Assembly: GCA_029239875.1 (NCBI GenBank)
Contig: JARBUD010000006.1
Coordinates: forward strand, 84,657-148,656
From: Xanthobacteraceae bacterium
Lineage (GTDB): Bacteria > Pseudomonadota > Alphaproteobacteria > Rhizobiales > Xanthobacteraceae
DNA: 64,000 nt
Direction: 5' to 3'
A program made the translations under genes and the position numbers. Shown here one piece after another: positions 17,464 to 25,762 of this stretch (positions within the stretch are counted from its first letter, which is position 1; each line of letters starts with the position of its first letter). Under the pieces are notes generated by a model. It searched no databases, was not told the DNA's origin, and saw only the letters and a list, made by a program, of their open reading frames with translations.

Positions 17464-19070
17464 CCTTCGCGCGCGTGACGGCGGAGACGGCCAAGAGCCG
17501 TCTCCATGCCGGAGACGAGGTGGCCTTCCTCGACGTTCGCGAGGCGGCTGCCTTCGGCGACGGGCATGCGCTCTTCGCGATCCCCTGTCCCTATAGTCGG
17601 CTGGAACTGTCGGCGATTTCGCTGGTTCCGCGCCCCGACTGTCCGGTTCTTCTCATCGACGACGGCGACGGCGTGGCGGAGAAAACGGCACGGCGGCTCG
17701 CCACCTGTGGCTACACCGATGTCGCGGTCGTCGAGGGTGGCATGCCGGCCTGGACAGCGGCCGGCTTCGGCGTCTTCGCGGGCGTCAACGTGCCCAGCAA
17801 GACGCTCGGCGAACTGCTCGAGCATGAGCACCATCCGAAAATGATCGACGCTGCGACGCTGGCCCTCTGGCAGGAGGAGGGCAGGCCGCATGCCTTCTTC
17901 GATGCGCGCCCGCCGGGCGAGTTCGCCAAGATGCGCATTGCCGGCGCCCGCTGCGTGCCGAATGGCGAACTCGCACATCGCCTCGCCGCGGCGGTTCCCG
18001 ACGAGAAGACGCCCATCGTCATCACCTGCGCTGGCCGCACGCGCGGAATCGTCGGCGCGCTGAGCCTGCGCGCGCTCGGCGTGCGCAACCCGCTCTATGC
18101 GCTCGAAAATGGAACGCAGGGCTGGGCGCTGGCAGGATTGCCGCTCGATCGCGGCACGCAGGCCGATCCGATGCCGACATTGGATGATGAGGCCGCCTCC
18201 GTCAGCCGCCGGCGCGCAAGCCGGCTCGCCGCTGCCGCCCGGCTGCCCCGCGCCACGGTCGCGCAAGCGGAGGCATGGCTTGCGGAGGCAAACCGGACGA
18301 CCTTCCTGTTCGACCTGCGCAGCGCGACCGAACGGTCGGTCCGTCCGGTGCCGGGCGCCGTTCCCGTGCTCACAGGTCAGCTCGTGCAGGCGACCGACCA
18401 GTATGTCGGCGTCCGCCATGCGCGGCTGATCCTGATGGACGACACCGGGCTTCGGGCCGGGCTCGCTGGCCTCTTCCTGCGCGCGCTGGGCTTCGAGGTT
18501 CATGTGCTGGCGCTGGACGATCATCGGGGCGCCGGCATTCCAGTCGTGCCGCCTTTGTCGCTGATGCCGCCAGCGTCGCCGCCGGAGATCGGGGGCCGTG
18601 CGGCCTGGGCGGCGACGCTTCAAGGAGTTCCTCTTCTCGATCTGCGTTCCTCTTCGGAATGGGAGGAGCGGCGCCTGAGCTGTGCGCGACGGGCCATGCG
18701 AACGGATCTGCCGGGCGTGCTGCCTGCCGGCGTCAGCCGCGTGCTCCTGCAGGGTGAGGCCGGCGTCGTGGCGGCGGCCAGTGTCGACCTCGCGGAGGCA
18801 GGCATTGCTACGCAATGGCTGTCGGACGATTTCGACGCCTGCGCGGCGGCGGGCTGGCCGGTAGAGACGACGCGCCGCCCGTTGGACCGCCATCTCGCTC
18901 GTGATCGGGTGTGGTTCGTGCACGACCGGCACGACGGCAATGCCGAGGCGTCCCGCCGCTATCTCTCCTGGGAAATGGGGCTCATCGCGCAGCTCGATGC
19001 CGAGGAGCGCTCGGCTTTCGGCACCATACCCATCGACGAGCTCGCCCGCGCGCCGCTGTCGACATCCTAA
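17460..19070 (+). CDS. Four-domain rhodanese-like protein
   Basis: 536 residues forming four tandem rhodanese-like folds (about 1-105, 125-230, 265-365, 380-470) plus a C-terminal tail (WFVHDRHDGNAEASRRYLSWE). Only domain 2 keeps an active-site cysteine (Cys190, loop CAGRTRG). Domains 1, 3 and 4 read DDGDG, DDTGL and GEAGV there and should be non-catalytic. The frame starts at ATG 17460, overlapping the hydrolase stop (ATGA); the longer track ORF from 17307 is out of frame with that gene and rejected. Such multi-domain proteins are poorly characterised; sulfur transfer to or from a partner of the coupled hydrolase is possible but unproven. Confidence 0.82.
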   Translation: MTFARVTAETAKSRLHAGDEVAFLDVREAAAFGDGHALFAIPCPYSRLELSAISLVPRPDCPVLLIDDGDGVAEKTARRLATCGYTDVAVVEGGMPAWTAAGFGVFAGVNVPSKTLGELLEHEHHPKMIDAATLALWQEEGRPHAFFDARPPGEFAKMRIAGARCVPNGELAHRLAAAVPDEKTPIVITCAGRTRGIVGALSLRALGVRNPLYALENGTQGWALAGLPLDRGTQADPMPTLDDEAASVSRRRASRLAAAARLPRATVAQAEAWLAEANRTTFLFDLRSATERSVRPVPGAVPVLTGQLVQATDQYVGVRHARLILMDDTGLRAGLAGLFLRALGFEVHVLALDDHRGAGIPVVPPLSLMPPASPPEIGGRAAWAATLQGVPLLDLRSSSEWEERRLSCARRAMRTDLPGVLPAGVSRVLLQGEAGVVAAASVDLAEAGIATQWLSDDFDACAAAGWPVETTRRPLDRHLARDRVWFVHDRHDGNAEASRRYLSWEMGLIAQLDAEERSAFGTIPIDELARAPLSTS

Positions 19071-19071
19071 G

Positions 19072-19100
19072 GCCCTGCCGCGAGTGGCCGAGGGCTTTTT
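19072..19100 (+). terminator. Rho-independent terminator of the rhodanese operon
   Basis: GCCCT ... AGGGC hairpin, with an inner GCC/GGC pairing, followed directly by TTTTT, 2 bases after the stop codon. Confidence 0.65.
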
Positions 19101-19122
19101 CTGGAAGTCAGGCTTTCCTGAC

Positions 19123-19152
19123 AAAAAGAGGGGGCGGACCTGTATCCGCCCC
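19123..19152 (-). terminator. Terminator of the tctCBA operon (minus strand)
   Basis: An 8-bp stem GGGGCGGA/TCCGCCCC with a 6-base loop is followed on the minus strand by TCTTTTTGTC. It faces the plus-strand terminator between the convergent operons. A further 6-bp hairpin (GTCAGG/CCTGAC) lies at 19107-19122. Confidence 0.72.
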
Positions 19153-19186
19153 TTCTGACATTCGCCGTGATCGAGTGGCTGATGGA

Positions 19187-20761
19187 TCAGGTCTTCGTCG
19201 CATGGCTGCCGGCACGGCCGGCGGCATCTTCCTGCTGCAGGCGCAGCATGGCGGCTTCCTCTTCCGCCTCAGCCCGGTTCTGCTTGCGCTTGCCCCATGC
19301 GGTCATACCCAGCGACAGCAGCATCACACCGATGATGGCGAGCGCGCCCGGCCGCTCGAAAATGTAGAGCGGGTTCCCGCCGCTGAGCTGATAGGAACGC
19401 AGGAACTCGGTCTCCAGCATGCGTCCGAGCAGGATGCCGACTACCACGGCCGCGACCGGGTACTGGTAGCGCTGCAAGGCGAAGCCCAGCAGGGCGAAGA
19501 CGAACAGCGTGATCGGTCCCGCCGTCTCGCCGGTCACCGCATAGGTGCCGAGCGTGGCGATGACCAGGATCGCCGGCAGGACATAGCGCGTGCGCACCTT
19601 CACGATGTTGCTGGCGACGTAGATGAACCCGATGCCGACCGCCAGCAGCACGATGGCCTGGACGATGTTGTTGAGGATGATGGCGTAGACCATCGGCTTC
19701 TGGGTTTCGATGAAGCTCGGGCCCGGCACGATGTTGTGCATCATGAAGGCCGCGATCAGGATCGCCGTGGCGCCGCCGCCGGGAATGCCCAGCGCCAGCA
19801 TGGTCGCCATCGAGCCGCCCTCGGCGCTTGCTACGGCGGATTCCGCCGCCACCACGCCCTTCGGATTGCCCTTGCCGAAGGTCGCGCTGTCCTTGGCGGT
19901 CCGCTTGGTCTCGGCATAGGCGATGAGGTTGCCGATGGACGAGCCGACGCCCGGCACCGCGCCGATGACGATGCCGATGATCGACCCGCGCAGCAGTACG
20001 CCGGGAAACTTCAGCGTGCCCCAGCAGCCCTTCAATATCCGGCGCACGCTCACCTCGCGCGAGCCCTCGGCCTCGATGATGTAGTCGCGGCCGGCAAGGC
20101 TGAGCAGCTGGCCGGCGGCAAGCAGGCCGATCATCGCCGGGATAGGCGAGATCCCGTCGAGCAGGACCGGTATGCCCATGGTGCCCCGGGTGAAGCCGGC
20201 GGTGTTCATGCCGATCGTGCCGAGCAATATGCCGAAGGCGGCAGCGAGCAGGCCGCGGCTGATATAGGTCGATCCGAGCGAGCCGAGCAGCAGCATGCCC
20301 CAGAGGGCCACGGCGAACATCTCCACCGGCCCGATCCGCAGCACGATGTCGGCGAGCGGCTCGACGACGAGGAGCAGCAGCAGATAGCCGCCGATGCCGC
20401 AGATGGTGGAGGCGAAGAGCGCGTAGCCCAGCGCCTCGTTATGCTCCCCCTTCTTCGACATGGCGTAGCCGTCGAAGGTCGTCGCGAAGGACGATGGCGA
20501 TCCGGGAATGTTCATCAGGATCGCCGGTACCGAGCCGCCGAAGCCTGCCCCGGTGTATACCGAGGTCAGGAAGACGATCGCCGAGAAGAAGTCCATGTAC
20601 AGCGACATCGGCAGCACGATCGCCATGGCCATGGTGATCGAGATGCCCGGTATGGCGCTGAACACGAGCCCGACGATCAGACCGGGAACGATCCATCCCC
20701 AAGACCCGACCGAGGAGAACATGATGCCGAGGGCATCCTGGAAGGCCGAAATATCGATCAT
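19187..20761 (-). CDS. tctA: Tripartite tricarboxylate transporter large permease (TctA), second system
   Basis: A 524-residue TctA-family membrane protein with GLVFSAIPGISITMAMAIVLPMSLYMD and TGAGFGGSVPAILMNIPGSPSSFATTFDGY in the first half, and IGAVPGVGSSIGNLIAYAETKR in the second. The C-terminus is a charged cytoplasmic tail rich in Glu/Ala/Gln. It is distinct in sequence from the TctA at 11 kb, so the island carries two independent carboxylate importers. It starts 9 bases after tctB. Confidence 0.92.
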   Translation of the reverse strand: MIDISAFQDALGIMFSSVGSWGWIVPGLIVGLVFSAIPGISITMAMAIVLPMSLYMDFFSAIVFLTSVYTGAGFGGSVPAILMNIPGSPSSFATTFDGYAMSKKGEHNEALGYALFASTICGIGGYLLLLLVVEPLADIVLRIGPVEMFAVALWGMLLLGSLGSTYISRGLLAAAFGILLGTIGMNTAGFTRGTMGIPVLLDGISPIPAMIGLLAAGQLLSLAGRDYIIEAEGSREVSVRRILKGCWGTLKFPGVLLRGSIIGIVIGAVPGVGSSIGNLIAYAETKRTAKDSATFGKGNPKGVVAAESAVASAEGGSMATMLALGIPGGGATAILIAAFMMHNIVPGPSFIETQKPMVYAIILNNIVQAIVLLAVGIGFIYVASNIVKVRTRYVLPAILVIATLGTYAVTGETAGPITLFVFALLGFALQRYQYPVAAVVVGILLGRMLETEFLRSYQLSGGNPLYIFERPGALAIIGVMLLSLGMTAWGKRKQNRAEAEEEAAMLRLQQEDAAGRAGSHATKT

Positions 20762-20770
20762 GTCGGGGCC

Positions 20771-21268
20771 TCACAGAATGGTGGTGTGCATGGGGAAGGG
20801 GATCAGCGCCCGGAAGCCGTAGACACCGACAAGCGTCACCGCGAGCGAGAAGCCAATGAGATGCAGCGGGCGGCGCTCTCCGCAGACGGCCATCGCCGCG
20901 GCGGTGAACAGGAAGATGCCGATGTCGAAGCCGATGACGTCGAGCAGGAAGACCAGCAGCCCGAGCGCGGCGCCAAGGCTCGCCATTCGGATGATGTCGG
21001 AGCGCTCGGAGGGAATCGTCGGCGCGAGAGGGTCCTGTTCCTTCGGGGACTTGGCGGTCTCCTTGTCGACCCGATGAAAGCACTGCGGGATGATGAAGAG
21101 GTACATGGCCAGGGCGAAAAGCGCGACCGGCTGCACCAGAAGCAGGTTGTTGACGCTCAGGGACACGCTGCGGGCATCCAGCAGATACCAGAACACAGCT
21201 GCGGCGATGAGCGTGATGAGGGCGAGATGCCCATAGTCGATGGTGTATCTGTGCTGACCGATACGCAT
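20771..21268 (-). CDS. tctB: Tripartite tricarboxylate transporter small permease (TctB), second system
   Basis: About 165 residues with four membrane segments and a charged central loop (HRVDKETAKSPKEQDPLAPTIPSERSD). ATG 21268 is preferred because GGAG lies 6 bases upstream; the track start two codons earlier leaves no spacing. It lies between tctC and tctA. Confidence 0.83.
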   Translation of the reverse strand: MRIGQHRYTIDYGHLALITLIAAAVFWYLLDARSVSLSVNNLLLVQPVALFALAMYLFIIPQCFHRVDKETAKSPKEQDPLAPTIPSERSDIIRMASLGAALGLLVFLLDVIGFDIGIFLFTAAAMAVCGERRPLHLIGFSLAVTLVGVYGFRALIPFPMHTTIL

Positions 21269-21290
21269 CGTCATCTCCGTTCGTGAAGGT

Positions 21291-21322
21291 GGAGGGCGAG
21301 CGCGCGACCGCGACCGCCCTCC
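21291..21322 (-). terminator. Intercistronic hairpin downstream of tctC
   Basis: An 8-bp stem GGAGGGCG/CGCCCTCC with a 16-base loop and no T-run. It sits in the same position as the hairpin behind the first tctC and probably tunes the binding protein to permease ratio. Confidence 0.4.
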
Positions 21323-21334
21323 TGGCGATGCGAG

Positions 21335-22330
21335 CTACTTCAGCAGGTCGACGTATTTCGCCATCTTGGCGGCGTTGTCGCGATAGGCCTTGTCGGACGC
21401 CTCGGGGCCGAACCAGGTCGTGGCCAGCTCCTGCTTCTGGAGTGCCTCGATCGCCTGCGGGTTCTTGCTCGCCCGTTCGACGGCACCGGCGAGGAACTTG
21501 TAGATCTCGGGCTGCTCGTTCTTCAGCTTCGTCGTGACCGCCCAGCCGCGCTGCGAGCCCTCGACGAAGTCACTCTTGACGCCGCTCGCCGCCAGCAGGG
21601 GCGCGTCGGGATACCAATCGACCTTCTCGGCCGCGAAGATGGCGAGCGGGCGAACCTTGGTCTTGAGAGGCAGGAAGCCTTCGCCGCCGACGAAGCCGAC
21701 GTCGACCTGCGCGCCCGCGGTGGCATTGCGGGCCGGCCCGCCGCCGTCATAGGTGACGATGCGCAGCTTGGTCGGGTCGATCTCGGACGCCTGCATGGCA
21801 AGCACCATGTTGGCATAGTCCGCCGAAGCCGGCTGCACGCCGATGCTGAGGCTGGAGGGATCCTTCTTCAGCTTCTCGATGACTTCGGCGAAGGTCTTGA
21901 TCTCGCTGCCCGCCGAGGTCGCCGCAAGCGTGTAGTCGCGCGAGGGCAGATTCAGCATCGCGAAGTCTTCGACCTTGTAGGGCGCGCCTTGCAGGAGCAC
22001 GGTGAGCGGAATGTACGGGGCGGCCGAGGTGCACATGATGCTGTAGCCGTCGGCCGGCTGGTTGAGGGCGTAGGAATTCCCGAGCTGGGTGCCGGCGCCG
22101 GGCTTGTTCACGATCACCAGCGGCTGGCCCAGCTCCTTTTCGAGATAGGGCGCGAAGGCGCGGGACAGCCGGTCATTGTAGCCGCCGGTGGCGAACGGCA
22201 CGATGACATTGATCGGGCGCGACGGATAGTTGGCCGCCTGCAGGATCGACGGCATCGCGACGAGCCCGCCCGTAACTGCCAGGCCGCCGGCAGCGATCCT
22301 GAATGTGTCTCTACGTGTGAAATTGGTCAT
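21335..22330 (-). CDS. tctC: Tripartite tricarboxylate transporter binding protein (TctC/Bug), second system
   Basis: About 331 residues. The N-terminus MTNFTRRDTFRIAAGGLAVTGGLVAMPSILQA looks like a twin-arginine export signal. The mature part begins ANYPSRPINVIVPFATGGYNDRLSRAFAPYLEKELGQ, the Bug-family ligand loop with YND in place of SD. ATG 22330 has GGGAGGAAACC in front; the 7 extra residues in the track are not needed. Operator copy 3 lies 95 bases upstream, so this transporter belongs to the island regulon. Confidence 0.9.
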   Translation of the reverse strand: MTNFTRRDTFRIAAGGLAVTGGLVAMPSILQAANYPSRPINVIVPFATGGYNDRLSRAFAPYLEKELGQPLVIVNKPGAGTQLGNSYALNQPADGYSIMCTSAAPYIPLTVLLQGAPYKVEDFAMLNLPSRDYTLAATSAGSEIKTFAEVIEKLKKDPSSLSIGVQPASADYANMVLAMQASEIDPTKLRIVTYDGGGPARNATAGAQVDVGFVGGEGFLPLKTKVRPLAIFAAEKVDWYPDAPLLAASGVKSDFVEGSQRGWAVTTKLKNEQPEIYKFLAGAVERASKNPQAIEALQKQELATTWFGPEASDKAYRDNAAKMAKYVDLLK

Positions 22331-22424
22331 GGTTTCCTCCCGCCGTTCCATCTGAGTTTGAGTGGCCGGCGACGATGCGCTGGTCGGCCTAGTGGATTGA
22401 GCGCAGCCAGACTGTTCTTGATGT

Positions 22425-22440
22425 CGTCAACTGTCAACAG
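22425..22440 (-). promoter_or_regulatory. GntR-type operator, copy 3
   Basis: The minus strand reads CTGTTGACAGTTGACG. It is placed for control of tctCBA. The 22331-22676 gap also contains an AT-rich stretch (22485-22555) and copy 4; no further gene was seen in it. Confidence 0.6.
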
Positions 22441-22588
22441 ATTTGGGGTCGCCGCGGAAGCCACTAGGTGTTGTTTCGGTAATCGGCTTCTCTGAATTTA
22501 TATGAGGAAGCCTGAATTTTATCCGGTAGAATCTAGATTTTCTATGCTGCATTCCGCGTCCCGGCCGGCGACAGATGCGATCGCATGG

Positions 22589-22604
22589 TGTTGACAGTTG
22601 TCAA
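22589..22604 (+). promoter_or_regulatory. GntR-type operator, copy 4 (perfect palindrome)
   Basis: TGTTGACAGTTGTCAA. The core TTGACA-GT-TGTCAA is a perfect 6-bp inverted repeat with a 2-base centre, the best copy in the window. It lies 73 bases before the leader ORF of the AbrB-SDR-dehydrogenase operon. TTGACA, 17 bases, CTGTAT is a possible promoter. Confidence 0.65.
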
Positions 22605-22676
22605 TCTGAATGGCTGTATCACCCCAAGGCATCCGCCGGCGTTCAATCGCTGCGAGACGGGTGCCAGGGAGGTTTG

Positions 22677-22763
22677 ATGTTCACCTGCGGCTCGGGCAGT
22701 GAGTCCCTACCTTCGCACCGTTTCCGGACGCCCGGATTTCCGCGCCGAAAGCTGTGTGCCTGA
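22677..22763 (+). CDS. Putative 28-residue leader ORF coupled to the AbrB-type gene
   Basis: An ATG with an excellent GGGAGG site 4 bases upstream opens MFTCGSGSESLPSHRFRTPG... and ends with TGA at 22761-22763. That stop overlaps the next gene's ATG as TGATG, while the next gene has no ribosome site of its own. This is the pattern of a small ORF that lets ribosomes reinitiate on the following gene. No homologue is recognised, and the peptide is basic and not membrane-like. It could equally be the true but frame-shifted N-terminus of nothing; only the site, length and overlap support it. Confidence 0.45.
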   Translation: MFTCGSGSESLPSHRFRTPGFPRRKLCA

Positions 22764-23869
22764 TGGACGACGTGGCGCAGAAGCCAATCGGCGCGCGCGT
22801 GGAGCGTCCGTCGCCAGGCAAGCGGTGGCTGTGCGTCGGCCTTACCTATGCTGTCGCGGTAGCAGCAGGATACGTCGCTGCGTGGCTGCATGTGCCGCTG
22901 CCCTGGATGTTGGGACCGCTCTTCGTTTGTGGCGCCCTCATGGTCCTGGGCGTGCCGCTCCAGGCGGCACCGCACATGCGCGAGATCGGCCAGGTGATCG
23001 TCGGCCTTGCCATCGGCATGCGCTTCACGCCGGCTCTCCTGCTGGTTTCCCTGGAACTGCTCCCGGCCATGCTGGGGGCGACGTGCTACATCATCGCCGC
23101 GACGTTCGTGGGCGCGCTGATCATGCGTCCCATCGCCCGGATCGATCCCACAACGGCCTTCTTCGCTACGGCCGCGGGTGGCATGGCCGACATGGCGGTC
23201 GTGGCCGCGGCGCGCGGGGGCGATACGACCGCCGTTTCCATCGTGCATGCGCTGCGGGTCACCACCGTGGTCAGTCTGGTTCCGTTCCTCGTCTTTGCCT
23301 TCGGCGAGCAGGGCACGATCAATTCGGCCGATGCGGGCGCCGCAAGCGATCTGCCGACGCTGCTTCTCGGGCTCGCCGTCGCTTATCTCGGCGCGCATCT
23401 GCTGCGTCCCACGGTCATCCCCAATCCATGGCTGCTCGGTTCCCTCCTGCCGAGCGCGGCGCTCGGCGCTTCGGGCCTGCTGAGTGTCGTCGTGCCGGGC
23501 GTGATGATCATCGCCGCACAGGTCATGATCGGCGTCTGGCTCGCCATGCGTTTCCGGCGCGACCTGTTCGTTCGGCTGCCGCGCGTGGCCTTCGGCGGTT
23601 TGGTGGTGGCACTGCTGCTAGTCGCCGCGGCGGGGCTCGGGGCAGAAATCCTGTCCGTAGCGACGGGGCTCCCGATAACCACGAGCTTTCTGGCGCTTGC
23701 GCCGGCGGCCATCACGGAGATGGTGCTGACCGCCAAGGCCATGCACGCCGACGCCGAGCTGGTGACCGCCTTTCACATCGTCCGCATCGCGGTGATCGCC
23801 TCGACCATACTCCTGGTCTTCCGGATCTACCGCTACGTGCTGAGGGGGTACTATGGATCTCGGACTTGA
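22763..23869 (+). CDS. AbrB-family (membrane AbrB duplication) integral membrane protein
   Basis: 368 residues, almost entirely hydrophobic, with about ten membrane segments in two repeated halves. The family repeats WMLGPLFVCGALMVLGVPLQAAPHMREIGQVIVGLAIGMRF and NPWLLGSLLPSAALGASGLLSV are clear. This is the membrane AbrB duplication family, not the DNA-binding AbrB. A transport role for small carboxylic or ammonia-related solutes has been proposed for members, without proof. ATG 22763 is chosen from the TGATG coupling; a GTG at 22754 is an alternative. It overlaps the SDR gene by 17 bases, so it belongs to the catabolic operon and may import or export its substrate. Confidence 0.8.
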   Translation: MDDVAQKPIGARVERPSPGKRWLCVGLTYAVAVAAGYVAAWLHVPLPWMLGPLFVCGALMVLGVPLQAAPHMREIGQVIVGLAIGMRFTPALLLVSLELLPAMLGATCYIIAATFVGALIMRPIARIDPTTAFFATAAGGMADMAVVAAARGGDTTAVSIVHALRVTTVVSLVPFLVFAFGEQGTINSADAGAASDLPTLLLGLAVAYLGAHLLRPTVIPNPWLLGSLLPSAALGASGLLSVVVPGVMIIAAQVMIGVWLAMRFRRDLFVRLPRVAFGGLVVALLLVAAAGLGAEILSVATGLPITTSFLALAPAAITEMVLTAKAMHADAELVTAFHIVRIAVIASTILLVFRIYRYVLRGYYGSRT

Positions 23870-24647
23870 GGGCCGCCGCGCCCTCGTGATCGGCGGCAGC
23901 TACGGCATCGGCGAGGCGACGGCGGAGATCTTCCTTCGCGAGGGCGCCGAGGTCGTCATCGCCTCGCGCAGCCGCGCCAATCTCGAGGCGGCTCGTGACC
24001 GGCTCGAAGCGGCGACGGGCCGGACGCCGGCCATCGCCGTGGCCGATCTCGTCGCCGAGCCAAACGCCGCCGCGACGCTGCTCGCCCATGTCGACGAACT
24101 CTGGGGGGCGCTCGACATCCTGGTCAGTGCGGTCGGCGGAAGCGTCCGCGCCGATTTCGACACGCTGTCGGATGAGGACTGGCTCGCCAGCTACCAGTTC
24201 AACGTGCTCTCCACGGTCCGCGCCGTGCGAGCCAGCCTGCCCTTGCTGGAGCAGGGCAGGGCGCCGGCCATCGTCACGCTCGGGGCGGCGGCCGCGAAGA
24301 TGCCCTACGCGCATCAGGTGATGACCAACGTGCACAAGGCGGGACTTCTCGGCCTGGTCAAGACGCTGGCGCTGGAGTTCGCCCCCAAGGACATCCGCAT
24401 CAACAGCGTCGGCCCGGGCCGAACCAGGACCCCGCTCTGGATATCGCGGGCAAGCCGCATGGCGGCCGAGCGGTCCGTGCCCATCGAGGAGATCTTCGAG
24501 GAGTTCTCGGAGGAGATCCCCCTGCGGCGCTTCGCCGAAGCGTCCGAAATTGCGGTGATGGTCGCTTGGCTGGCCAGCCCGCTCGCGAGCTACGTCACCG
24601 GCCAGGTCATCAATGTCGACGGCGGCATTGCCCGCGGATTGCTGTGA
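23853..24647 (+). CDS. SDR-family protein lacking the catalytic tyrosine
   Basis: 264 residues with a Rossmann fold: IGGSYGIGEATAEIFL (cofactor loop), SAVGGS in place of NNAG, and C-terminal SVGPGRTRTPLW and GQVINVDGGIARGLL. The active-site window reads VTLGAAAAKMPYAHQVMTNVHKAGLLG. Counting back from the Lys, the YxxxK Tyr is Thr, and the catalytic Ser position is Ala. It is not closely similar to the SDR at 8.8 kb, which also lacks the tyrosine. GGGGG lies before the ATG. It is followed 11 bases later by the first dehydrogenase gene, so a reductase, dehydratase-like or racemase-like step in the same pathway is plausible. Confidence 0.8.
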   Translation: MDLGLEGRRALVIGGSYGIGEATAEIFLREGAEVVIASRSRANLEAARDRLEAATGRTPAIAVADLVAEPNAAATLLAHVDELWGALDILVSAVGGSVRADFDTLSDEDWLASYQFNVLSTVRAVRASLPLLEQGRAPAIVTLGAAAAKMPYAHQVMTNVHKAGLLGLVKTLALEFAPKDIRINSVGPGRTRTPLWISRASRMAAERSVPIEEIFEEFSEEIPLRRFAEASEIAVMVAWLASPLASYVTGQVINVDGGIARGLL

Positions 24648-24658
24648 AGGAGAACGAC

Positions 24659-25762
24659 GTGCCCGACCGGAACAACGCCACCCTTCGGATTGGCGTCCTT
24701 GAAGGAGATGACATCGGTCATGAGATCGTGCCCGCCGCTCAGCGCGTAGCCGCCGCCGCGGCTTCGGCAGCGGGGCTCTCCATCGACTGGCGCCCGGTTC
24801 CCATCGGCCGGCGTGCACTTGATGAACTCGGTCATACCATGCCGCCGGGAACGCTGGAGACTCTCGGCACGCTCGACGGCTTCATCCTCGGTCCCATCGG
24901 CCATCAGGCCTATCCGAAGGTACCGGCGGCGATCAATCCGCACCCCATCCTGCGCAAGCACTTCGACCTCTTCGCCAATGTGCGCCCGACGCGCTCCTAT
25001 CCCGGGCTCGGGTGCCTTTATGACGACATCGACCTCGTCATCATCCGGGAGAACAACGAAGGCTTTCAGCCGGACCGAAACGTCGTCGCCGGTTCCGGCG
25101 AGTTTCGCCCCACGCACGACACGACCATCTCCGTGCGGGTCATTACCCGCGAGGGCAGTCGCAAGGTCGCGCGCGCGGCGCTGGAAATCGCGCGCTCCCG
25201 CGGGAAGCGTCTCACGGTCGTCCACAAGGACACCGTGTTCAAGCTCGGTTGCGGGATGTTCGTTGAGGAATGCCACGCCGCCGGCGCAGAGTTTCCGGAC
25301 GTCGCCATCGACGAGGTCATCGTTGACACCTTCGCCATGAAGCTGGTCCGCGAACCCCAGCGGTTCGACACCGTCGTCACCACTAATATGTTCGGCGACA
25401 TTCTCACCGATGAAGCGGCGGGTCTGGTGGGTGGCCTCGGCATGGCGCCGGGGCTGTGCATCGGGCGGGGCGACATCGCCATGGCACAGGCGACGCACGG
25501 CTCGGCGCCGGACATCGCTGGCAAGGGCGTCGCCAATCCCTACGCCATGATCGAATCTACCCGGATGCTAGTCGAATGGCTCGGCCGCAAGCGCGGCATC
25601 GCGGTCGCCGAACGCGCCACGGCCCTCATGAAGGCCGCCATCGAGGCGGCCCTGGCCGACCCCGCCACCCGCACGCCAGACATTCGGGGCACCGGCACAC
25701 AGGCCGACATGGTCGGCGGAATACTTTCAGCAATGGAGAGGCTCAGTCATGCGGCAGCATAG
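24659..25762 (+). CDS. Isocitrate/isopropylmalate dehydrogenase-family protein
   Basis: About 367 residues from GTG 24659, which has AAGGAGA just upstream; the track start at 24566 lies within the SDR gene. It is a beta-decarboxylating dehydrogenase: NAD-site start RIGVLEGDDIGHEIVP, substrate segment NVRPTRSYPG, IIRENNEGFQPD, active Lys in VHKDTVFKL, metal Asp residues in TTNMFGDILTDE, and the adenine loop HGSAPDIAGKGVANP. It should oxidise and decarboxylate a 2-hydroxy (3-carboxy) acid. The substrate loop departs from both isocitrate and 3-isopropylmalate enzymes, so the substrate is unknown. It overlaps the next dehydrogenase gene by 14 bases. Confidence 0.85.
   Translation: MPDRNNATLRIGVLEGDDIGHEIVPAAQRVAAAAASAAGLSIDWRPVPIGRRALDELGHTMPPGTLETLGTLDGFILGPIGHQAYPKVPAAINPHPILRKHFDLFANVRPTRSYPGLGCLYDDIDLVIIRENNEGFQPDRNVVAGSGEFRPTHDTTISVRVITREGSRKVARAALEIARSRGKRLTVVHKDTVFKLGCGMFVEECHAAGAEFPDVAIDEVIVDTFAMKLVREPQRFDTVVTTNMFGDILTDEAAGLVGGLGMAPGLCIGRGDIAMAQATHGSAPDIAGKGVANPYAMIESTRMLVEWLGRKRGIAVAERATALMKAAIEAALADPATRTPDIRGTGTQADMVGGILSAMERLSHAAA

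Noticed and set aside
17460-19070. Interpreting the multi-rhodanese protein as a thiosulfate sulfurtransferase with several active sites
   Set aside because: Only one of four domains has the active-site cysteine, so multiple catalytic sites are not supported.
18911-21286. 791-residue plus-strand ORF opposite tctCBA
   Set aside because: Arg/His/Asp-rich repetitive composition with no motif, lying antisense to three clear transporter genes; a GC-rich shadow frame.
22575-22763. 62-residue reading of the leader ORF
   Set aside because: The upstream half overlaps operator copy 4 and has no ribosome site; the 28-codon version with GGGAGG is preferred.
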